A stretch of DNA of 64,000 nt from Methanofollis tationis. Its GTDB lineage: Archaea; Halobacteriota; Methanomicrobia; Methanomicrobiales; Methanofollaceae. Position 1 is the first letter of the stretch; each line of letters opens with the position of its first letter. The DNA is taken from assembly GCF_013377755.1 (NCBI RefSeq), contig NZ_JABXWR010000001.1, forward strand, positions 259,104 to 323,103, in the 5' to 3' direction. Shown piece by piece: positions 43,615-52,307 of this stretch. Position numbers and translations under genes: made by a program. Below the pieces are notes generated by a model. The model had not been told where the DNA came from and did not search any database. It saw nothing but the letters and a program-made list of their open reading frames with translations.

Positions 43615-44070
43615 TTGAATGAAATGAGAGGGAGGAAGGAATTAGAGAAGTACTGTGACCGGGATCTCTCTCCCGATGAACTCCTGACGAACTACAAGGA
43701 GCAGGGCGCGGTGGAGCGGGGGTTCCGGTTTCTCAAGGATCCCTCGTTCAGGGTGGCGGAGATCTTTCTGAAGAAGCCGTCCAGGATCCAGGCACTGGCG
43801 ATGATCATGGTGCTCTGCCTGTTCATCTATGCGATGACAGAGTTTCGGCTGCGCAGGGAACTGCAGAACGCCAGCGAAACGGTGACCGGACAGACGAAGA
43901 AGCAGACCCAGAACCCAACCCTGAAATGGACCTTCTTCCTCTTTCGGGGAGTCAGGGAACTGAGGTTCAGGGCAGTAGATGGCATAAAAGTGCTTGTTAC
44001 CAATATGACGCCGGAATTGTGGAAGATACTCCGGTTGCTTGGGAGGGAGTATGAAAATTACTACTCATGA
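43615..44070 (+). pseudogene. 3' remnant of an IS1634-like transposase
   Basis: 151 codons matching only the C-terminal part of IS1634/IS4-type transposases: LSPDELLTNYKEQGAVERGFRFLKDPSFRVAEIFLKKPSRIQALAMIMVLCLFIYAMTEFRLR contains the Y-(2)-R/G-(3)-E region with the catalytic glutamate (VERGFRFLK) but the two upstream aspartates are absent. The 5' part was probably lost when the ISH3-like element inserted, since that gene ends just 20 bases away. Confidence 0.8.
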
Positions 44071-44077
44071 AAAAAGT

Positions 44078-44105
44078 GGTGCGGAATGTGGGGTGCGGAA
44101 TGTGG
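44078..44105 (+). repeat. tandem duplication of 14 bases
   Basis: GGTGCGGAATGTGG occurs twice back to back (44078-44091, 44092-44105), just after the transposase remnant and at the border of the AT-rich island. Possibly scar of insertion or excision. Confidence 0.8.
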
Positions 44106-44227
44106 GATACAATATTAGGGAATATAATATAAAGATCTTTCTGTGTTGCTGGGGGCGTTCGGGAAAAGAGGAGCAAGGGAGAGAGTATATGCCCTGGGTC
44201 ATGCGGTGTTTGGGATTGAGAGGCATA

Positions 44228-44743
44228 TTAGAGATCGGGATTTTGTCTGTATTTAATAACTTTTGCCGGTACACCCCCTACCACCGAGTATGGGGGCACA
44301 TCTTTTGTTACAACAGCACCTGCTGCCACTACTGCGCCTTTATTGATTTTTACTCCGGCTAAAATAACACAATTCGCCCCAATCCAGACATCATCTTCGA
44401 CTATAATTTTTTTAGGAGTATGGCCTTGCTTGCATATTGGAATATCTACCCTTAAATAATTATGATTTGCCGATATCAGATGTGTATTAGGCCCAACCTG
44501 AACGTAATTCCCAATATTAATCCCACCATATGCATCAACATAGCAATTTCGATTAATTCCACTAAATGAACCAATAGAAATATTTTCGGGATGTAATAAC
44601 ACAACATCCTCCAAAATGACGAAATTCTTCCCAGAAGACATAAATATGGTGCCATATATTCTGGATCTAAGTGAATATCCCACCTTTCCAGGGATCATTG
44701 ACAGTATTTTAAAGAAATATGTCTGGAGTTCGTCAATAAACAT
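44228..44743 (-). CDS. left-handed beta-helix acyltransferase (WcaF/LacA-like)
   Basis: 171 residues. Repeating hexapeptides ([44 protein letters not shown]) form a left-handed beta-helix, with the catalytic histidine in SANHNY; later repeats are [52 protein letters not shown]. Such enzymes put acetyl groups on sugars of surface polysaccharides. Last gene of the AT-rich island operon. A short hydrophobic N-terminal helix may hold it at the membrane. Confidence 0.88.
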   Translation of the reverse strand: MFIDELQTYFFKILSMIPGKVGYSLRSRIYGTIFMSSGKNFVILEDVVLLHPENISIGSFSGINRNCYVDAYGGINIGNYVQVGPNTHLISANHNYLRVDIPICKQGHTPKKIIVEDDVWIGANCVILAGVKINKGAVVAAGAVVTKDVPPYSVVGGVPAKVIKYRQNPDL

Positions 44744-44761
44744 ATTCTTACTACCGAATCC

Positions 44762-45901
44762 CTAAAATATACCGCAACACCGAGAACATGCGGGGGTTGC
44801 TCCGACTTTTCTCAGAAAATCTCTAAATGCCATGGCATTTTGACCGAACCAGATCTCATTAAATGTATTTGTATAGATATTCCCATATTTTATATGGAAA
44901 CATCTTGAAGCCGGTATCACGTCTCCGTTTGATAAAACCTGCATATTTGTCCAAGGAACAACACATTTTTTTGATCCTATAAATTGTGATGACTTATGAT
45001 AATATTGCCATATCTGGTCACTTCGATCGATATTTGGAGAGAAATAAACAAACTTACCCTGATAGGTCGCATTAACAGCCTTGATTTCATCTGAAAGAAC
45101 ATCTACATCCACAGAACAAGGAGTGGTCGAACCTACACTACTTTTTTTTACCTCATAAAACCACCCATATTTTTCGTTATGTGACTGTGCCATTTCGTTA
45201 TCTACAAAATTAAGGTGAGTAAATTTGATTCCATCGACACCTAGATCTTTAAATATAGTCGCAGTTTCGGATAAATATTGGTAATTAGCGTCGGATATGG
45301 TAAATGCAACAAATATTTTCGGGAATTTACTTTTGGTTTTTGATTTCATCTCGATAATCTGCTCTATACCACGGTATGATTTTTCGAAACTATTTGGTAC
45401 ACCAACTATGGCATTATGAATGCTCTCTGGACCATGGATAGATATATTTATTAATGGTAATTGAATCTTAACAAGATCCTGCGCAAACTTTTGCAGCAAA
45501 TAACCATTTGTCGTAAGTTCACACATTATATTTTTAGACCGTATATACTTGATCAGATCTGCAATATGAGGATATAATAGAGGTTCTGTTCCATTTATCG
45601 CAATTACCGGAGGATTATCAACGCTATTAACAACGTCCTCAATAAACAGTCTTAAAGTATCTATAGACAATTCTCCGCCATTAGTTACATTCTTATAAAA
45701 TTCCCCGGAACGACGTTGACCAATGTCGCACATTCGACACTTTAGATTGCAGATGCTGTTTAATGAGAGTGCAATCCGCTGGCAATGGGGAGAATTTAAT
45801 TTATTAGGGGGTAATCGATAGATAACATGATAATATCTCCTTTTTAGCCAATCTTCGACCAAACAAGGATTATTTAGGCCATGCATTAATTTTTCAATCA
45901 T
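44762..45901 (-). CDS. radical SAM protein with SPASM-like domain
   Basis: 379 residues. The [4Fe-4S] radical SAM motif is C51-x3-C55-x2-C58 (SICNLKCRMCDIG); AINGTEPLLYPHI is the glycine-rich SAM-binding strand (with N in place of the common GGEP). The C-terminal part has VPWTNMQVLSNGDVIPASRCFHIKYGNIYTNTFNEIWFG...ACSRCCGIF, a SPASM-type domain with several cysteines for auxiliary clusters. Such enzymes modify peptides or sugars. The locus suggests a sugar, lipid carrier or glycoprotein substrate. Its start overlaps the end of the helical-barrel gene by eight bases, so the two are linked. Confidence 0.85.
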   Translation of the reverse strand: MIEKLMHGLNNPCLVEDWLKRRYYHVIYRLPPNKLNSPHCQRIALSLNSICNLKCRMCDIGQRRSGEFYKNVTNGGELSIDTLRLFIEDVVNSVDNPPVIAINGTEPLLYPHIADLIKYIRSKNIMCELTTNGYLLQKFAQDLVKIQLPLINISIHGPESIHNAIVGVPNSFEKSYRGIEQIIEMKSKTKSKFPKIFVAFTISDANYQYLSETATIFKDLGVDGIKFTHLNFVDNEMAQSHNEKYGWFYEVKKSSVGSTTPCSVDVDVLSDEIKAVNATYQGKFVYFSPNIDRSDQIWQYYHKSSQFIGSKKCVVPWTNMQVLSNGDVIPASRCFHIKYGNIYTNTFNEIWFGQNAMAFRDFLRKVGATPACSRCCGIF

Positions 45902-47042
45902 AATTCAAACTCCCAGAAGTCATTCTCTCACCGAGCACACTTAACGCTTCAAAGAGATGTGCCTGGTGGCGGATATAAGATTCTTTTTCCGTACTTCGAT
46001 AATAAAAATATCCTAAGTCATTATACAATGTGGTTTTAACATGTTTATGCGCTTTCAAGGCATATAAAAGATATTTTTTATCCCAATTACTGGCATAAGT
46101 GAAAGTACGAATCGATGCTGCATAACCCCATAATCTAGTTTCGGGGTTTTTATTCATTAAAAATCCGAATCTATTTGCAGTCTGTACTATCATATCACGG
46201 ATCATTATCTTAAGATCTACTTCCTTGAAATCTCGAAGGTTACTCAATAAAAAACCCCGACCATATCCATTTTCTTCAAAAAATATTTTCCAATGTGCAT
46301 CTGTCCCAGTTGTAATGGTTTTTAAAATAGAAGGATCTCTATAAGATAACCAATGTCGCCACAATCCTTCAAGCACATATGCATTATGAAGATTATCTAT
46401 AGTTGGACTCCGTGTGCTGTATCTCCAGAGATATTTCCTATTCTGGGAACTGAGCAGCGGTTGTAGCACTGCTTTAACAACAGGATCAATGTCGCTATGA
46501 GTGTATTCAGAAACTCTCGATAGAAAACCCAATCCTATAGAAACAGCATTGGGAATGAAATACCTATCACCATCATAGGGAGAATAGCACAATATATCAT
46601 TCCCTCCTATTTTCATGAACAGATTATCAACGATCCAGTCCATCGCACTTTCGGCGGTGTTAAGATAAGTACTGTCCTTTGAATACTCATAGTAGTCCAG
46701 AAACGCATGGCCACAAAAAGATGTTGTTAACAGATATGGTCCATTTGCCGGAACACCATCAAAATAAAAAGGCAAACCCCAGCAATAGTCATTATAATGA
46801 GGAGAAGTGTTATTCTTTAACCATTGGAGAGCATCCCTGCATAATCTCAAATATTCGTCGTTTTCAGTTTGTTTATATAGGAATAGATAGCCAACCGCAT
46901 ATTTTGCGTAGACTTCTGGGTAAATCAAACCCTTATATTTCGAATACTCATCATATCCGTATCCAATCTGATCGCCATTAAAATTATTTCTCCATTGGTG
47001 CATCTGTTCCATCGTGTCAATAACTTGAGAAAGAGATGTCAT
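45894..47042 (-). CDS. alpha/alpha-barrel (six-hairpin) protein, possible glycan epimerase or lyase
   Basis: 382 residues rich in paired helices with aromatic and small residues (YPEVYAKYAVGYLFLYKQTENDEYLRLCRDALQWLKNN; LLTTSFCGHAFLDYYEYSKDSTYLNTAESAMDWIVDN; DNLHNAYVLEGLWRHWLSYRD), the pattern of (alpha/alpha)6 toroids seen in glycoside hydrolases, glucuronyl C5-epimerases and prenyltransferases. No signal peptide, so it probably acts in the cytoplasm. Exact activity not recognised. Overlaps the radical SAM gene and the glycosyltransferase gene by a few bases each. Confidence 0.65.
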   Translation of the reverse strand: MTSLSQVIDTMEQMHQWRNNFNGDQIGYGYDEYSKYKGLIYPEVYAKYAVGYLFLYKQTENDEYLRLCRDALQWLKNNTSPHYNDYCWGLPFYFDGVPANGPYLLTTSFCGHAFLDYYEYSKDSTYLNTAESAMDWIVDNLFMKIGGNDILCYSPYDGDRYFIPNAVSIGLGFLSRVSEYTHSDIDPVVKAVLQPLLSSQNRKYLWRYSTRSPTIDNLHNAYVLEGLWRHWLSYRDPSILKTITTGTDAHWKIFFEENGYGRGFLLSNLRDFKEVDLKIMIRDMIVQTANRFGFLMNKNPETRLWGYAASIRTFTYASNWDKKYLLYALKAHKHVKTTLYNDLGYFYYRSTEKESYIRHQAHLFEALSVLGERMTSGSLNYD

Positions 47043-48193
47043 TCACTAACCTCATGATAGATACGATATAGTCTTTGTTCCATATTCTCCCAGTTATATT
47101 TTGATTCTATTGCTTTTCTTCCATTTTTTCCCATTGATATTGCAATTTCAGGATTATTCAAGAGATATGCAATAGAATCTGCGATATTCTGAGGATCGGT
47201 AGGATCCACAAGAATCCCGCATTGGGCATCCTCAACGATGCTTCGGATATTTGGAAAATCACTGGCCACGACAGGAATACCTGCAGCCATATAATCAAAA
47301 AGTTTGTTTGGGGTTCCAATAATGTTATTGTACGAAACAGGTTGGAGCAGGATTACGCCCAATTTAGATGCAGAGAGATAACTTGGGACATCGGGATATT
47401 CGACCCAATCCGTGTAAGTAAAATGATCACAAACTTCATACTCCGCTAAATATTGATTCAAAGACTCCATCTCTGCCGAACTGATCAACATTCGCCCAAC
47501 GATTAAATATAGCAGATCAGGGTAATGTTTTGCTAGGATTGGCAAAGATTTTACGAAAACGTCCAAACCTCGATATTTTATATCAATATTCCCTTCATAC
47601 ACGATCGTATTTCTGTCAATAAATTCACGAACTATTGCATCATTAATGTGACTAAAAATGCCCAGCTCCGGACAAACGTATAGAATATCCACGTTATTTT
47701 TTATATTGTCCTTTGAAAAACGGTCTTTTAGATTGGGGGGAGCAACGATGAAATAGGACACATATGCGCGCGATTTATGTTCGATTTTTTCAACAATATT
47801 CGTGATGATTTTTTTTCTCAATCCACCATAACGAGATGATATCTGACTCGGCCAATGCTCATGGACATCATAAATTATCTTCTTACGACAGAGGAACCTC
47901 AAAAATAATCCAACAATTAATGATTGGGGTTCATGGCAGTGATATATGTCATAATTCAGATTTAACGACCTCAAAAATAATTTACCCATCACGAACAACT
48001 CCCCGATGATCCCTGATCCTCTCCTCTTGATACCTTCAACTTTGATATTGCCAAGGATCGTACTGAAATCATTATCACTCTGGCATATTACGGCGACAAC
48101 ATAACCTGCTTTTTCTAGAGATTTTGCCTCTTTATGGAATATACGGTCATCAAAAGGACTATGCCCCGTTGAAATCATGCACACTTTTGACAT
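47039..48193 (-). CDS. GT4-type glycosyltransferase
   Basis: 384 residues from MSKVCMISTGHSPFDDRIFHKEAKSLEKAGYVV; the 50 codons upstream overlap the next gene and look non-coding. DIYHCHEPQSLIVG is the N-domain motif of GT-B enzymes and the C-domain has GTPNKLFDYMAAGIPVVASDFPNIRSIVEDAQCGILVDPTD, the E-x7-E-like nucleotide-sugar site. It is a paralogue of the glycosyltransferase at 50-51.2 kb (same DTRI/DDRIFHKEA and HEHWPSQ motifs). Sugar specificity unknown. Confidence 0.9.
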   Translation of the reverse strand: MSKVCMISTGHSPFDDRIFHKEAKSLEKAGYVVAVICQSDNDFSTILGNIKVEGIKRRGSGIIGELFVMGKLFLRSLNLNYDIYHCHEPQSLIVGLFLRFLCRKKIIYDVHEHWPSQISSRYGGLRKKIITNIVEKIEHKSRAYVSYFIVAPPNLKDRFSKDNIKNNVDILYVCPELGIFSHINDAIVREFIDRNTIVYEGNIDIKYRGLDVFVKSLPILAKHYPDLLYLIVGRMLISSAEMESLNQYLAEYEVCDHFTYTDWVEYPDVPSYLSASKLGVILLQPVSYNNIIGTPNKLFDYMAAGIPVVASDFPNIRSIVEDAQCGILVDPTDPQNIADSIAYLLNNPEIAISMGKNGRKAIESKYNWENMEQRLYRIYHEVSE

Positions 48194-48206
48194 AATAACC
48201 ACCCAA

Positions 48207-49217
48207 TTAAAACACGGAATAAAGGGACTTTGCAAACTTAGTACGCAGCTTCGCCCATTCGGCATTATAATAAGGAATAATTTGAGGATTAAATGCTGAT
48301 TTAAATTTTGCGATTGGATGGGTATTTGCCCCAATAAAGTCAATATAAGATATTTTATCGGAAAGAGCCTCTTTCAAAGCATGCCCCAACACAGCGCTAG
48401 AACCCTCCAGGTTAAGGGTGTCTCTTCGGGAACCGCCTAACCAGTAGGAGGCACTATTTTTATAGAACAAAAATGTTCCAAATGAGATTGGGCAATCATC
48501 ATGATAGGCAACATACGTCTTGCATGCCCCTCTATTATTCAGTTCCTTCATCAAAGCTGTGAAAAGGTTTTTTGAGAGAGGAGCATCTTCCTTATGCCAA
48601 GCGTACGACTCCATCAGAAGATCATAAATGAGATCGATATCATCATTAACGGTAAGAATCTCCACTGTATTTTTCTCTGCCTTATTAATTGACCAACGAA
48701 CTGATCCGTCATAATGCAGGGATAGATCCTTCAAACTGGGGAAATTATTCAAAAATAGTATATATGTGTAATAAACGGATTCATCCCATCCTTTCCACAG
48801 AAAAGGGCGAATGTCGGTAAGGGCAGGAGAATTAAGAATCTGCGAATAATCATAATGCTCAAGGCAATAATCTGAAACAGATTCAATGACAGAATTATTC
48901 ATGAATTCATTTTTCTTTATGTTCTTAGCATCAGATCCCACAATGATAATACCCCCATATGCTGTGGCAGATTTTATTGGAGGAGAAAAAGCAAGCTTGA
49001 AAAAAAACCTCTTTTCTTCAGAAATACTACATCCTCCAACGAGATCATCCCCTCTAAAGACACCGAGAAGACAGAGATCTGTGCCCCGCTTTTCGGCAAC
49101 GGTTTTTAGCCACCAACTTTTATGGAACAATGTACCTTGAGGAGAATTATCAACAAGGTCATCCCAGATGTGATATTGAGACGGCTTGAGTAATTCTAGA
49201 CGGAACGTGGACGTCAT
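48207..49217 (-). CDS. FemAB/CelD-like GNAT protein
   Basis: 336 residues with two GNAT halves, as in FemAB-like proteins (PF13480): the first contains FHKSWWLKTVAEKRGTDLCLLGVFRGDDLVGG, the second CKTYVAYHDDCPISFGTFLFYKNSASYWLGGSRRDTLNLEGSSAVLGHALKEA and YIDFIGANTHPIAKFKSAFNPQ. Archaeal members lack peptidoglycan and are usually found in glycan loci, where they probably attach amino acids or acyl groups to sugars. Complete. Confidence 0.82.
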   Translation of the reverse strand: MTSTFRLELLKPSQYHIWDDLVDNSPQGTLFHKSWWLKTVAEKRGTDLCLLGVFRGDDLVGGCSISEEKRFFFKLAFSPPIKSATAYGGIIIVGSDAKNIKKNEFMNNSVIESVSDYCLEHYDYSQILNSPALTDIRPFLWKGWDESVYYTYILFLNNFPSLKDLSLHYDGSVRWSINKAEKNTVEILTVNDDIDLIYDLLMESYAWHKEDAPLSKNLFTALMKELNNRGACKTYVAYHDDCPISFGTFLFYKNSASYWLGGSRRDTLNLEGSSAVLGHALKEALSDKISYIDFIGANTHPIAKFKSAFNPQIIPYYNAEWAKLRTKFAKSLYSVF

Positions 49218-49296
49218 TTATTCACCACCATATACTCAGGAGGGCTGATCATATCCAAAAGCAGAGATCTGCATAAATGTTTAATCCTGCCTTCCA
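49218..49296. other. short intergenic gap in the AT-rich island
   Basis: About 80 bases between co-directional genes. No distinct signal beyond a likely ribosome-binding site for the next gene. Confidence 0.3.
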
Positions 49297-50013
49297 TTAT
49301 TTTTTTCCCTTCAAAACATCATGAATAACATCATTTACAGGCGCAATGGTCGCCTTACTCACTATCTGCTCGTACTCTTTGGCCACTAAAGGCGTCCCGC
49401 GAAGTATATCCTCGGGATGAACAAGAACAACAATATTTTGGGACTCACTTTGATCGAGGAGCCAATCTACAGAATATCTATCTTCCCGGTAATTCCGATT
49501 TATCCAGAACGCTGAAGGCGCATAAAGAATGCCATCCTTTAGTTCCATCTTTTCAGTCGGTTTTTCTCCATTTCCTAAAAAATATTTTAAGGAGGCAGCA
49601 GCGGTATATTTTAACATTGTATCAGAATCATAAATTGGATCGTGCCTCCGGGAAAGTTTCATCCCCCCAGATCCATGCTTTGTGACACCAGAGATTGTAC
49701 CTCCAAATTTTTTTGAGACGGCATCAAGATCCCTCATAAAATGGGAGAAATTTTGTGTATGTACGGCATGCAGTCCAACACTATGACCACCATTTAATAA
49801 TCCTTCTGCAAAATCTGAATTCGGCACTGTACCCGGTAAGAAAAAGAGTGAGCCTTTTATTCCTCTATCATCCAGATCTGCGATGAGTTTTTTAAACAGA
49901 TCCAGATACCCCAGACAATCAAATCCAAAAAAGCACTCCTGGTTTACTCTGGCATAGTGGAGAATTCTGTTGCCATAAGAGCCATCAACATCAATTCGCA
50001 GAATTACAGCCAT
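49297..50013 (-). CDS. polysaccharide deacetylase (NodB-like)
   Basis: 238 residues. RIDVDGSYG near residue 6 carries the two metal/catalytic aspartates (D8, D10); GGHSVGLHAVHTQNF near 75 supplies the histidines of the metal site; IVVLVHPEDILRG near 195 gives the late histidine. This is the CE4 (NodB homology) barrel in short form. It would remove N-acetyl groups from sugars in the glycan made by this locus. No signal peptide is seen. Confidence 0.82.
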   Translation of the reverse strand: MAVILRIDVDGSYGNRILHYARVNQECFFGFDCLGYLDLFKKLIADLDDRGIKGSLFFLPGTVPNSDFAEGLLNGGHSVGLHAVHTQNFSHFMRDLDAVSKKFGGTISGVTKHGSGGMKLSRRHDPIYDSDTMLKYTAAASLKYFLGNGEKPTEKMELKDGILYAPSAFWINRNYREDRYSVDWLLDQSESQNIVVLVHPEDILRGTPLVAKEYEQIVSKATIAPVNDVIHDVLKGKK

Positions 50014-50084
50014 AATAAATCGTGTACAATATTATATTCCCTAGAACGGTATTTTACACTTTTCCATTCAATCAATTGATGCCC

Positions 50085-51206
50085 CTATATGATCAGAGTG
50101 GGATCGGAATATATCTCAAATAACTTTACCTCCATTCTATCCCAATTGTATCGTTCTTCAACCGCTTTTTTACCATTCTCACCCATCTCCCTGGCCTTGT
50201 CAGGATTTTTTATCAGATAGTGTATGGCCCCATAAATGTCGTATCTGCCATTACCACCGACCAAGATACCACACTTACAGTCCTCCAGTACCCTTCGGAT
50301 TTCAGGAAAATCGCTCGCCACAACCGGCAGACCGCAGGACATATAGTCAAACAACTTGTTGGGCAGGCCGATATACATATTATAACTGACCTTTTGGAAA
50401 AAAACCAGACCTATCCCGCCTTCACTGATTCTCTTGTACATTTTATCATAGGGCAATATCCCGGTAATGTTAAAATGGTCACTATCCTCTTTCAAGACCA
50501 GATTAAGACGATCATCCAATTTCCCGACGATCGTCAAGATGATATCAGGATAATCGGCCCTCAAACGGGTGACAGCGTCATAGCACTCCTGTAAACCATG
50601 AGAGGTCTGCAATTTCCCTCCCATATATATCAGTTCCCGGGAATTTTTAGTGCATGTATCAACACAAAGGGAATACTGAAGGACAGGGACGTTTAAGATG
50701 ACTCTGAGGGGTTTTCCGGAATTGTTGAACCTTTCGGCGACACTCTCACTTACCGCAAGGATGCTGTCAGAAAATCCCGATAAAAAAAGTTCGTATTTTA
50801 ATATAATCTTTTCAAGCAGACCATATAGGATGTTCGTATCGTTTATTCCAATATCCTCCAAAAATTGACTGGGCCAGTGCTCATGTGCATCGTAGACCAA
50901 TTTTGTTCCATTTACCAGTTTGAATATCACACCGAGAAATAGAGAGCCCAATTCATGGCAATGATAGATATCACAATCTTCTTTTAAGCCCGATAAAAAA
51001 ATTCTCCAGAGCGTAAGAAAATGAAAAATCTTATTTTTCGCCTTTTTAATTGTTTTTACCTCTACATCCCCGACGACTCTATTGATTTCCTCATCAGACG
51101 GAGCAATCACCACTACATCATACTTCTTGGCAAGACTTACTGCTTCTTTATGATATATCCGGGTATCAAAAGGAGGGTGAACCGTGGTCAGCATGCAGAT
51201 CTTCAC
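50085..51206 (-). CDS. GT4-type glycosyltransferase
   Basis: 373 residues starting MKICMLTTVHPPFDTRIYHKEAVSLAKKYDVVVIAP. DIYHCHELGSLFLG, YDAHEHWPSQFLEDIG and GLPNKLFDYMSCGLPVVASDFPEIRRVLEDCKCGILVGGNGR define a GT-B family 4 enzyme. It is a paralogue of the one at 47-48.2 kb. First gene of the AT-rich island operon; the stop of top6A transcription lies just downstream of the island in the other direction (both are on the minus strand, top6A upstream), only ten bases separate them. Confidence 0.9.
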   Translation of the reverse strand: MKICMLTTVHPPFDTRIYHKEAVSLAKKYDVVVIAPSDEEINRVVGDVEVKTIKKAKNKIFHFLTLWRIFLSGLKEDCDIYHCHELGSLFLGVIFKLVNGTKLVYDAHEHWPSQFLEDIGINDTNILYGLLEKIILKYELFLSGFSDSILAVSESVAERFNNSGKPLRVILNVPVLQYSLCVDTCTKNSRELIYMGGKLQTSHGLQECYDAVTRLRADYPDIILTIVGKLDDRLNLVLKEDSDHFNITGILPYDKMYKRISEGGIGLVFFQKVSYNMYIGLPNKLFDYMSCGLPVVASDFPEIRRVLEDCKCGILVGGNGRYDIYGAIHYLIKNPDKAREMGENGKKAVEERYNWDRMEVKLFEIYSDPTLII

Positions 51207-51215
51207 GCTACCACC

Positions 51216-52307
51216 TCACAGCACCCCCATCTCACTCAACCTCGCCGGCAAATACTCCCTCGTCACAAAATCCAGCCCCCGCGCCGCGAACGCCTGCTGC
51301 TCAGACTTCAGCCCCATCGCCAGCTGCAACCCGATCTGCTCCCGCCAGTAGTCCGTCGCAAACCGCGGGTCGGTCAGCTCCGCCTTCAAGGCCGCCACGT
51401 CCTGCTCGGAAAGATGATCGGCCGGCAGATCATAATCCCGAATATCAGAGGGCTGCACCCCGATGAACTGCGCCTGCGGCGTCGCCAGCAACTCCGACAT
51501 ATGCGCCGCCTTGATCGAGCCGTAGGCCACCGAAGCATAGATCCGGTACGACCAGGGGTCGCCGTCGGTGAAGACGACGACCGGCAGGTCGAACTCCTCG
51601 TGGATACGCTTCAGGAGCCGCCGGGTCGAGCGCGCCGGCTGGCCCTTCAGGTGGACGAGCGCCGCCCCGTACTCCTCGTCGAAGCCGTTCTCGATGAGGC
51701 GGGCGTACATACCGCCGGTCTCCAGGGCGATCACGAATTTTGCGTCGTGGTCCAGGAATTCGAGGGCGTCGACGTTGTTGGGGATCTGGTAGCCGGTCTC
51801 GCCGACGTTCTCCTGGCAGTGGATCTCCTGCACGCCCCGCCGCGTCTTCTCCCGGATCCTGATCGGCCCGAATATCGAGGCCCCGTCCTCCTCGGGCCGG
51901 AGGTGGTAGATCTCCCGCTGGATATCGGTGAGAATCTCCAGGTCCTCGACGACCCTGTTGCTCTCGTCCTGGGCGCCGAACTTCGCCCCCTTCCAGCCCT
52001 CGGAGATATAATACATCTCTCTTAAGGTGGAGGACCGGTTCTCGGCGATCTGCTGCTTTAAAAAGCCGATCACGTAGGCCATCTTCAGGAGGTGCGAGGC
52101 GCCCTTCGCCGTCTGGGCCGAGCGCACGCTCTCGCGGTCGCCGTACTTCCAGACCTCGGACGAATCGTCGTACTCGATATTGTGTTTCGTCCGCGTGGGA
52201 AGGCTGATCGAGGGGATCTGCCCATCGACGAGCTGGTCGTACCAGCGCTCGGCGATCTCCATCAGCCGCGCCCGCCCCAGCGCCTCCATCTCCTCCTTCG
52301 TCGTCAT
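51216..52307 (-). CDS. top6A: DNA topoisomerase VI subunit A
   Basis: 363 residues. The catalytic tyrosine is in [15 protein letters not shown] (Y99 or Y100), on the winged-helix (CAP-like) domain. The Toprim domain contains [17 protein letters not shown] (acidic Glu) and [24 protein letters not shown] (DxD). With Top6B it forms the A2B2 type IIB topoisomerase that relaxes and decatenates DNA. The archaeal enzyme is homologous to Spo11. Overlaps the top6B end by four bases. Confidence 0.95.
   Translation of the reverse strand: MTTKEEMEALGRARLMEIAERWYDQLVDGQIPSISLPTRTKHNIEYDDSSEVWKYGDRESVRSAQTAKGASHLLKMAYVIGFLKQQIAENRSSTLREMYYISEGWKGAKFGAQDESNRVVEDLEILTDIQREIYHLRPEEDGASIFGPIRIREKTRRGVQEIHCQENVGETGYQIPNNVDALEFLDHDAKFVIALETGGMYARLIENGFDEEYGAALVHLKGQPARSTRRLLKRIHEEFDLPVVVFTDGDPWSYRIYASVAYGSIKAAHMSELLATPQAQFIGVQPSDIRDYDLPADHLSEQDVAALKAELTDPRFATDYWREQIGLQLAMGLKSEQQAFAARGLDFVTREYLPARLSEMGVL

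Noticed and set aside
48194-48343. 50-residue N-terminal extension of the GT4 glycosyltransferase
   Set aside because: It overlaps the FemAB-like gene, and its paralogue starts at the position equivalent to MSKVCMIST.
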